A stretch of DNA of 64,000 bases from Wenzhouxiangella sp. 15190. GTDB taxonomy: Bacteria > Pseudomonadota > Gammaproteobacteria > Xanthomonadales > Wenzhouxiangellaceae. This document shows, one piece after another, positions 58,076 to 64,000 of the stretch; position 1 is the first letter of the stretch, and each line of letters opens with the position of its first letter. Both the position numbers and the translations under genes were made by a program. The stretch lies in NCBI RefSeq assembly GCF_003417465.1, contig NZ_QVMV01000007.1:62001-126000 (forward strand). Reading direction: 5' to 3'. A model generated the notes under the pieces. That model was not told the origin of the DNA and made no database searches. It saw only the letters and a program-made list of their open reading frames with translations.

Positions 58076-61000
58076 TCAGCTGGAAGAGACGGGCCTGCCC
58101 CGGGGCTGACTGAGCCGGTAGGCCGCCGGAATCACCACCAGGGTCAGCAAGGTCGCGGCCAGCAAGCCGGAGATGATCGCCCAGGCCATTGGCGGCCACA
58201 GCGTCGACTGCGTGAAGGTCAGCGGCAGCAGGCCGACGATGGTGGTGGCCGTGGTCAGGAGAATGGGACGGATACGACGCCCCACGGCACCCGAGATCGC
58301 TTGCTCGACGGTCAGGCCCTCGGCCTGGTTGGTCTGGATGACGTCGATGAGCACGATGGCATTGTTGACCACGATGCCGATCAGCGCGACGACACCCAGG
58401 GTGGCGGTGAAGCTGAAGGGCTGGCCGGTAAGGATGAGGCCGGGTACGACACCGATGGCCGCCATTGGAACGGTCAGAAGAACCAGTGCGACCAGTCGGA
58501 AGGAGTTGAACTGCCACAGCAGGAAGCCGACCAGCAAGACGAGGCCGATGGGCAGTGAACTGAACAATGCACTGTTGGCGGTGTCGGCCTCGGCCGCGGA
58601 CCCGCCCTGTTCCATGCGGACGCCGTCAGGGAGGTCGAGCTCATCGAGCCTGGGTTGCAATTCGGCCACGACTTCGTTGTAGGTCGCGCCTTCCGTTGTC
58701 TCGGCGAGCACGGAGGTCATTCGCTGCAGGTCGCGGTGGAGAATGACGGCCGGTTCCAGGCCGAGTTCGATGTCGACGAACTGGTCGAGCGGGACGGGAC
58801 CGGCGGCGGTGGGGACCTGCAGTCCGGCGAGGGCGCGCTCCGGCAGTGCCTCGCCATCGGGGCTGCGCAGCCGAATCGGCACTGGTTCCCGGCCGGCCCG
58901 CCAGGTCGATATCTGCCGTCCGAAACTGGCCTGGCTGAGCACACCGGCGATATCGGAGCGATTGACGCCGTGGCGGGCCGCTTCGGCATCGTCGATGGCG
59001 AAGGTCAGTGTCGGCATGCCGTCGCCGAGCTTGTGGCGCACGTCGCGCGCGCCCGGTGTGGCGCGCACCGCGGCCATGACCTGCCGGCTGGCGCGCGCGA
59101 GCTCGGCGGAATCCTCGCCGTAGAGCCGCACTTCGACGGGTGCGTCCACCGGTGGTCCCTGGCCCAGGCGGTGGGCGACCACCTGGGCATCCGGAATGCG
59201 GTCGGGAACGTGGCGGTCGATCCAGTCCATCACATCGGGCAGTTGCGAGTCATCCTCGGTGACGACCACCAGGCGTGCCAGATGCGGCGAACGCGGAATC
59301 TCGATCAGGTTGTAGAAGAAGCGCGGCCCGCTGAAGCCGGCGAAGTGGTGCACGGCCCGGACCTGGGGCAGGGCTTCCATTGAAGCGGCCAGGTCGCTGG
59401 CTTTCAGTGCCGTGTGCTCGAGCCGCGTGCCTTCGGCAAAGTAGAGGTCGACGATGAGCTGGTTGCGATCGGTACTGGGAAAGAAGTCGCGCTGCATGAA
59501 GCCGCTGATGCTCAAGGCACCGACGATGAGCAAAGCCGTGATTCCCATCACCGGCCAGGGACGCCGGACGGCCATGCTACCGAGACGACGACCCAGGTTT
59601 CCCAGTCCCGCCGAGGTATGACCTTCGCCGGGTTTGAGGATGACTGCGGCGACCGTGGGGGTGACCAGCACGGCATAGAGATAGCTCACCACGAGAATCA
59701 GCATCACCATGATCGGGATGGCGCGTGTGAAATCGGCCGTGTCGCCGCTCGATAGCAACAGCGGCGTGAAAGCCGCCAGGGTGGTGCCGGTAGCCGCAGC
59801 CAGCGGACCCGCCAGTTCGGTGACCGAGGTCACGGCCGCCTGGGTTCGGCCTTTGCCTCGGTCGAGATGCCACTGCAGGTTCTCGACCATCACGATGGCG
59901 TTATCGACCAGCATGCCCAGGGCGATCAGCATGCCGGCGATGGCCATCTGGTGAAGCACACCGCCGCCCATGGCGTAGATGGCCAGGCCGCTGAGGGTGA
60001 CGACCGGCAGAAGGGTGGATACGACGAGGCCCAGTCGCGGCCCCATCGTCAGCAGCAGTACGAGAGCGACGACCGCTACGCCGATCAGCAGCGAGCGGCC
60101 CAATTCCGCCAGGCGCTGCTCGACCCAGCGGGGCTGGTAGAACATCTCGCGGATCTCCAGCGGCGCGTAGTCCGGGCGCAACTCGTCGATGATGTCGCGC
60201 GCCTTGCGACCGAAGTGCACGGCGTTGAGCCGGTTTTCGGGGATAACGATGCCAAGACCGATCGCGGGCTCGCCGTTGAACCACATGCGCTGGACAGCCG
60301 GCTCCTCCGGCCCCAACTCGATGCTGGCGATTTCGCTCAGGGGTAAGATCTGCCCGGTTTGAGTGCGAATGGGCGTGTCGGCCAACGCCTCGAGATCCGC
60401 GAAATCCGTCAAGGGGCGAACCACCAGGCTACGGCCGCCGCTGGCCAGGGTGCCGCCGGGCATGACACGGTTGCGTTCGGCGATCTGCTCGGCCAGGGAC
60501 GGGAGATCGATGCCGGCCGCCATGGTGTTGGCATCGTCGAGTCGGATTATGAGTTGTTCGCCCGGGTCGGCGATCAGATCGATCCGCCCGACGTCGGGAA
60601 TACGGAACAGGTCGCGCTTAAGTCCGCGGGCGGCATCGAGCAGTTCGAGCAGGTCCCGGGAGCCGGTTACCGCCAGCACGATGCCGTGTGTTTCCATCGA
60701 GCGGTCCTCGATGGCGGCCTGGCCGGCGCCGTCGGGGAATCGTCGTTCGGCTCGCTCGACGGCGACGCGGATGCGGTCCCAGACCGCGTCGGTGTCGTAG
60801 ACGTGCTGGTGCATGCCGATGATCACGTGGGCGAAGCCCAGTCTGGCGGTACCGCGAATCATGTTGACTTCCTCGACGCCGGCGATTTCCTCTTCAAGCG
60901 GGTCGAGCACGAGACGCTCGATCTCGGCCGGTTCGGCCCCCGGCCATGCGACCTGGACGTTGCCGTAGCGGAATGGGAAGAAGGGATCCTCCTGCCGGTC

Positions 61001-61096
61001 CATGCCCAACCAGGCGGCCAGGCCGATGAGTGAGAGCATCACCACGCCGGTCAGAATCAGGCGCCGACGGTTCAGGGCACCGTGCATCAGTTTCAT
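58076..61096 (-). CDS. RND-family efflux transporter, permease subunit
   Basis: A 1006-residue inner-membrane proton-driven exporter of the HAE family. The N-terminal half begins with a span near residue 12 and a porter region (YGNVQVAWPGAEPAEIERLV, VLDPLEEEIAGVEEVNMIR). The TM4 proton-relay region reads ALGMLVDNAIVMVEN, with Asp-Asn where AcrB has Asp-Asp; the second half has GVVALIGIVVNNAIVLID. It overlaps the adaptor gene by four bases. No outer-membrane channel gene is in the operon, so a shared TolC-like protein is assumed. Substrates are unknown. Confidence 0.95.
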   Translation of the reverse strand: MKLMHGALNRRRLILTGVVMLSLIGLAAWLGMDRQEDPFFPFRYGNVQVAWPGAEPAEIERLVLDPLEEEIAGVEEVNMIRGTARLGFAHVIIGMHQHVYDTDAVWDRIRVAVERAERRFPDGAGQAAIEDRSMETHGIVLAVTGSRDLLELLDAARGLKRDLFRIPDVGRIDLIADPGEQLIIRLDDANTMAAGIDLPSLAEQIAERNRVMPGGTLASGGRSLVVRPLTDFADLEALADTPIRTQTGQILPLSEIASIELGPEEPAVQRMWFNGEPAIGLGIVIPENRLNAVHFGRKARDIIDELRPDYAPLEIREMFYQPRWVEQRLAELGRSLLIGVAVVALVLLLTMGPRLGLVVSTLLPVVTLSGLAIYAMGGGVLHQMAIAGMLIALGMLVDNAIVMVENLQWHLDRGKGRTQAAVTSVTELAGPLAAATGTTLAAFTPLLLSSGDTADFTRAIPIMVMLILVVSYLYAVLVTPTVAAVILKPGEGHTSAGLGNLGRRLGSMAVRRPWPVMGITALLIVGALSISGFMQRDFFPSTDRNQLIVDLYFAEGTRLEHTALKASDLAASMEALPQVRAVHHFAGFSGPRFFYNLIEIPRSPHLARLVVVTEDDSQLPDVMDWIDRHVPDRIPDAQVVAHRLGQGPPVDAPVEVRLYGEDSAELARASRQVMAAVRATPGARDVRHKLGDGMPTLTFAIDDAEAARHGVNRSDIAGVLSQASFGRQISTWRAGREPVPIRLRSPDGEALPERALAGLQVPTAAGPVPLDQFVDIELGLEPAVILHRDLQRMTSVLAETTEGATYNEVVAELQPRLDELDLPDGVRMEQGGSAAEADTANSALFSSLPIGLVLLVGFLLWQFNSFRLVALVLLTVPMAAIGVVPGLILTGQPFSFTATLGVVALIGIVVNNAIVLIDVIQTNQAEGLTVEQAISGAVGRRIRPILLTTATTIVGLLPLTFTQSTLWPPMAWAIISGLLAATLLTLVVIPAAYRLSQPRGRPVSSS

Positions 61097-62226
61097 CTCA
61101 GTACCCGAACCCTTTCTCCGTCGAGCAGCTGGCCGTGGCCGGCGACGATCACCTCGTCGCCGGTTTCGAGTTCACCTTCGACCCGGACCTGACCGCCGTC
61201 GAGTTCACCGGGAATGACGGTGACCAGGTCGGCATGGTCATCGCGCAATCGGAATACGTGCGGCAGACCGTCACCGGTATCGATGAGGGCGTCGAGCGGT
61301 ATGCTGAGCCGGTCGTCGCCGGTCCAGGACAACTCGACGTGCACGGCCTGTCCGGGCGACCATTCTGGCCAGGCGGTATCAGTCAGGTCGATGACCGCCG
61401 TAGCCGGCCGGCCCGGTGCCGGCAGGCCGATTTCTCGAATCGTTCCGCTGTGGGGCGTTCCACCTTCGAGTCGGCGCACGCGCACGGATTCCTCCACGGT
61501 TAGAGCCCGTGCCTGCCGAGCCGACAGGTCGACGGTGACCTCGAGGCGCTCGGGTGCGCTGACCGAAACGACAGGCTGCCCGGCACTGACGAACTGGCCG
61601 GGTTCGACCGGAAGGGCCACGACCCGGCCGGAAAATGGCGCTCGCAGCGTGGCTTCGTCCAGCTGATCGCGGGCTTCATCGAGCCTGGCTTGCGCCTGTT
61701 CCCGTGCCTGGCGGGCGGCATTGCGCCGGGCGCGTACGCGGTCGAGTTCGTCGGTTGCCACCAGGCCGCGCTCGTGCAGGTTTTCCAGGCGGCGGGTTTC
61801 GCGCTGAAGTTGCTGCAGTTGTTCTTCGAGTTCGTTCACCCGCGCGGCCGCGGCGGTGACACCGGGCATCAGCGCGGGGTTGTGCAGTATGGCCAGGGGC
61901 TGGCCGGCACTGATGGCTTCGCCGCGATTGACCAGGCGTTCGGCCAGGTGGCCGCTGTGCAAGAAGGCCAGGTCGGCACGTTCGATCGCGCGGGTGACAC
62001 CCGGCAAGCGCAGCCGCACGGGCGGCTTGCTCTCGCTGACGGTGGCGATACGAACGGGTTGACCCGGTTCGGGCGCCGGTGCCTGCGTGGCTGGTTCATC
62101 GGAACAGGCCGTGGCAACCGCCAGGACCATGATAAGGACCGGCAGAAGTAAAATGCGGTTGGCGTTGACCAATAAACTGGCCGGCCGGTCAGTTAATTGG
62201 GCATGTGAAAGCGGTGCAGGGAACAT
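61093..62226 (-). CDS. RND efflux periplasmic adaptor subunit
   Basis: A 377-residue membrane-fusion protein. The N-terminus has an unusual leader of about 22 residues before the hydrophobic core (LLLPVLIMVLAVATAC), with a lipobox at Cys41. The biotinyl-lipoyl halves flank a coiled-coil hairpin (RVNELEEQLQQLQRETRRLE); ATLRAPFSGRVVALPVEPGQ is typical. It joins the inner-membrane pump to an outer-membrane channel. GAGG lies eight to nine bases before the ATG. A TetR-operator-like palindrome falls within codons 11-18, and tetR ends 12 bases upstream. Confidence 0.93.
   Translation of the reverse strand: MFPAPLSHAQLTDRPASLLVNANRILLLPVLIMVLAVATACSDEPATQAPAPEPGQPVRIATVSESKPPVRLRLPGVTRAIERADLAFLHSGHLAERLVNRGEAISAGQPLAILHNPALMPGVTAAAARVNELEEQLQQLQRETRRLENLHERGLVATDELDRVRARRNAARQAREQAQARLDEARDQLDEATLRAPFSGRVVALPVEPGQFVSAGQPVVSVSAPERLEVTVDLSARQARALTVEESVRVRRLEGGTPHSGTIREIGLPAPGRPATAVIDLTDTAWPEWSPGQAVHVELSWTGDDRLSIPLDALIDTGDGLPHVFRLRDDHADLVTVIPGELDGGQVRVEGELETGDEVIVAGHGQLLDGERVRVLR
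62175..62194. promoter_or_regulatory. Second TetR-operator-like palindrome, inside the adaptor coding region
   Basis: AACTGGCCGGCCGGTCAGTT is a 20-base quasi-palindrome (two mismatches) sharing the TGACCGGcCGG core with the operator upstream of tetR. It overlaps codons 11-18 of the adaptor. It may be a second binding site, or chance. Confidence 0.45.
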
Positions 62227-62238
62227 GATCGTTTGGCC

Positions 62239-62868
62239 TCAGTTGCCGTCGGTCTCCGGCCCGGTCGCTCGCGGAGCCAGGCCGTCCATGAAGATTTTCA
62301 GGAAATCGTCGAGGTATTCGTCGTCGCTGCCGATGCCCTCCCAGTTCTTGTGCTGCGGTCGCACCTCGAACCACTGCGAACAGGCATTAATGAACACCGT
62401 GACGACGTGGGTCGGATTGACGTCGGAGCGGAGCAGCCCGGCGTCCTGGGCCTCGCGCACGCGGCGGGCGCCCAGTTCGACCAGTTCGGCGTCCATTTCG
62501 TTGCAGGTTGTGTCGCCCTCGAGGTGCATCCAGGTGAACAGCCGCACGACCTGCGGATTTTCCTGGAGAAACCGGAAGTAGCGAGTCACGCCGTTTTTCA
62601 GCAGCTCCGGGTCGGGTGAGTCCGCGCCTTCGAGCTCGTCTTTCTGCCCCTCGTAGTAACGCGCGAAAGCCGCTTCCTTGACGGCGTCCCACAGTCCTTC
62701 CTTGGTTCCGAAATGATGGTGGATCAGGCTCTTGGTCACGCCCGATCGCTCGGCCAGCTCGCGCATGCTCACGGCCGCGAAGCCCTTGTCGACGAACAGG
62801 TCGAAAGCCGCGTCCAGGATTCGGGCTTGGGTGAGATCCGGATCTCTTGTGGCGATGGACTCGTTCAT
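62239..62868 (-). CDS. TetR family transcriptional regulator
   Basis: A 209-residue repressor. The N-terminal DNA-binding domain is clear: QARILDAAFDLFVDKGFAAV, SMRELAERSGVTKSLIHHHF, GTKEGLWDAV. The C-terminal ligand domain has no recognisable subfamily. It is the first gene of an operon with the adaptor and RND permease and most likely represses it through the palindrome upstream. The start ATG lacks a strong ribosome-binding site. Confidence 0.94.
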   Translation of the reverse strand: MNESIATRDPDLTQARILDAAFDLFVDKGFAAVSMRELAERSGVTKSLIHHHFGTKEGLWDAVKEAAFARYYEGQKDELEGADSPDPELLKNGVTRYFRFLQENPQVVRLFTWMHLEGDTTCNEMDAELVELGARRVREAQDAGLLRSDVNPTHVVTVFINACSQWFEVRPQHKNWEGIGSDDEYLDDFLKIFMDGLAPRATGPETDGN

Positions 62869-62877
62869 TTCAAGCTA

Positions 62878-62906
62878 ATGCTAGCATTGACTGACCGGTC
62901 GGTCAA
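62878..62906 (-). promoter_or_regulatory. tetR-efflux operon promoter with overlapping TetR operator
   Basis: On the minus strand TTGACC (-35, plus-strand 62901-62906) and TAGCAT (-10, 62878-62883) are 17 bases apart. The quasi-palindrome TTGACTGACCGGTCGGTCAA (62887-62906) covers the -35 and most of the spacer. This layout fits autorepression by the TetR protein. Confidence 0.7.
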
Positions 62907-62940
62907 TTAGTAAGACCCGGGTAAAACTGCTCCGGCGCGG

Positions 62941-63594
62941 TCAACGTGCCGGGTCGATGGTGCCGCCGATCGACGTGTTGAGCCGGAACCAGCCGGCAAT
63001 GCTGGTGCGGTCGGTACGGGAGGTCAGAACCTCGTGGGGAATTTCCTCACTGAGAAACATCACGAACGTGCCGGCGCGCGGTTCGATCGTGGCCGATACC
63101 GTCTCGCCATCCTCCGAGTAGACCACGAGTTCGCCGCCGTCGCCCGGTTGCCAGCTTTCGGTCAGATAGGTCACGGCCGAGACGATACGGTTGGCCGCAC
63201 CCCGGAAACTGTCGAGGTGTTTTCGGTACAGCCCGCCGGGCGGGTAGTGCGCATAGTGGGCCTCGAACTCGAACAGGCCCAGAAACAGCTCGCGGTTGAG
63301 CGACAGGCGCAGTTGTTCCATACGCTCGAGAAAGCGAGCCTGTGCCGGTCTCCGGCGCGTCAGCCAGAAAACACGATCGCTTCGAATGTCGCGGTCGAGG
63401 TGATAGTCCTGTTCGCGGCCGATGCCGGCCCGGTGCAGACGGTCGGCTTCCATGAGTTCCTGCAGGTCGGCGCGAAGTTCGTCGACGAGCTCTCGGTCGA
63501 GCGCGTCCCTGCCGATCCACCAGCCTTGTTCACGCAGGCCCAGGGCGGCGGACTCGAAGGCATCCCGGTCAACCGGAAGCGGCGCGTCAGGCAT
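62941..63594 (-). CDS. 2-oxoglutarate-Fe(II) oxygenase
   Basis: A 217-residue Fe(II)/2-oxoglutarate dioxygenase. Iron ligands are His126 and Asp128 (KHLDSF) and His187 (IPHEV), with Arg196 for 2-oxoglutarate binding. The N-terminal half (VFWLTRRRPAQARFLERME) and YPPGGLYRKHLD are shared with SM-20/PKHD-type proteins that hydroxylate amino-acid side chains. The substrate is unknown. Its start overlaps the end of srkA by eight bases, so both genes probably form one unit. Confidence 0.9.
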   Translation of the reverse strand: MPDAPLPVDRDAFESAALGLREQGWWIGRDALDRELVDELRADLQELMEADRLHRAGIGREQDYHLDRDIRSDRVFWLTRRRPAQARFLERMEQLRLSLNRELFLGLFEFEAHYAHYPPGGLYRKHLDSFRGAANRIVSAVTYLTESWQPGDGGELVVYSEDGETVSATIEPRAGTFVMFLSEEIPHEVLTSRTDRTSIAGWFRLNTSIGGTIDPAR

Positions 63595-64000
63595 GTTCGA
63601 GGTTCAATGGCGGTTCGGATAGTTCCGCGAGTTGCTCGCGCAACTGGCCGATAACGGTTTCCCAGTGACGGTCGTCGCCGAACCATGGAAAGGCGGCCGG
63701 AAAGGCGGGATCGTCCCAACGCCGGGCCAGCCAGGCCTGATAGTAGATCATTCGAAGGGTGCGCAACGCTTCGACCAGATGCAGTTCACGCGGGTCGAAG
63801 TCGTTAAATACCTTGTATTCCTCGATTAGCCAGCCCAGCTGCTGCTCGCGTTCGGCGCGATCGCCGGAAATCAGCATCCACAGATCCTGGATGGCCGGGC
63901 CGGTCAGGCAGTCGTCGAGATCGACGAAATGCGCATGCTCGTCGCGCCAGAGGATATTGCCCGGATGGCAGTCGCCGTGCAGGCGGATTCTTCGGTAGTC
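63587..64000 (-). CDS. srkA: Stress response kinase SrkA (YihE/RdoA), C-terminal part
   Basis: The 3' part (137 residues) of an aminoglycoside-phosphotransferase-like protein kinase; the N-terminal two thirds lie beyond the window end. The visible catalytic loop RLHGDCHPGNILW and the metal-binding FVDLDDCLTGPAIQDLWM are very similar to SrkA, which counters stress-induced death in E. coli. The C-terminal helix bundle follows (LGWLIEEYKVFNDFDPRELH, RTLRMIYYQAWLARRWDDPA). It is cotranscribed with the downstream dioxygenase gene. Confidence 0.92.
   Translation of the reverse strand, partial: DYRRIRLHGDCHPGNILWRDEHAHFVDLDDCLTGPAIQDLWMLISGDRAEREQQLGWLIEEYKVFNDFDPRELHLVEALRTLRMIYYQAWLARRWDDPAFPAAFPWFGDDRHWETVIGQLREQLAELSEPPLNLEHA

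Noticed and set aside
58173-59383. Plus-strand open frames antisense to the RND permease
   Set aside because: They are mirror frames of a GC-rich gene with strong family similarity on the minus strand.

Overview
The window is about 64 kb of GC-rich chromosome with tight, mostly short-spaced operons and gammaproteobacterial housekeeping order. Gene content and order (leuS-lptE-holA-nadD-rsfS-rlmH, maf-rng-yhdP-tldD-pmbA, tpiA-secG-tRNA-Leu-nuoA..N) suggest a gammaproteobacterium near Xanthomonadales/Chromatiales. A Wenzhouxiangella-like lineage is my best guess: a stand-alone four-helix-bundle (23S intervening-sequence-type) protein gene, many short intergenic inverted arrays and a secreted protease ending in FRDRFEQQ all fit that impression, but nothing here proves the genus. 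No phage, integron, CRISPR or intact transposase is visible.

Layout. 1-3.8 kb: methionine/SAM cycle genes metK (5' end outside the window), ahcY and metF, separated by repeat arrays and by the four-helix-bundle gene. 3.8-8.8 kb: small metabolic genes (CPXCG protein, AlaX-type tRNA editing protein, isoaspartyl peptidase, MAPEG protein, Nudix hydrolase, an unrecognised periplasmic protein). 8.8-13.5 kb: an exonuclease translationally coupled to an HNH nuclease, a DegQ-type protease, and a metzincin protease coupled to a small lipoprotein. 13.6-17.1 kb: a complete MCE lipid-transport operon (STAS-fused permease, ATPase, MCE protein, auxiliary lipoprotein). 17.4-21.3 kb: response regulator with degenerate GGDEF domain, DUF2937 protein, M17 aminopeptidase, acidic helical lipoprotein. 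21.4-36.1 kb: leuS to pmbA housekeeping block. 36.2-38.8 kb: yceI, DUF2845, tpiA, secG. 38.9-53.9 kb: tRNA-Leu(GAG) and a complete 14-gene NADH dehydrogenase I operon, interrupted at three junctions by one family of short inverted repeats. 53.9-57.5 kb: DUF456 protein, GAF-type histidine kinase, FixJ-like regulator, DoxX-type membrane protein, tRNA-Val(CAC). 57.7-64 kb: small lipoprotein, TetR-controlled RND efflux pair, 2OG-Fe(II) oxygenase, and the 3' part of srkA.

The protein-coding content is largely conventional. The unusual content is in the intergenic DNA. (1) At least seven intergenic sites carry arrays built from a short unit and, usually, its inverted complement; four or more unrelated unit sequences are used. 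(2) Two copies of a 220-260 bp asymmetric element lie at 6.4 kb and 17.1 kb in opposite orientation, sharing both ends and part of the core. (3) Downstream of rlmH are two 79-nt hairpins with perfect 26-bp stems; their 27-nt loops are inverted near-copies, while the stems differ at nine positions, each compensated on the other arm. These are the best candidates for undescribed elements.
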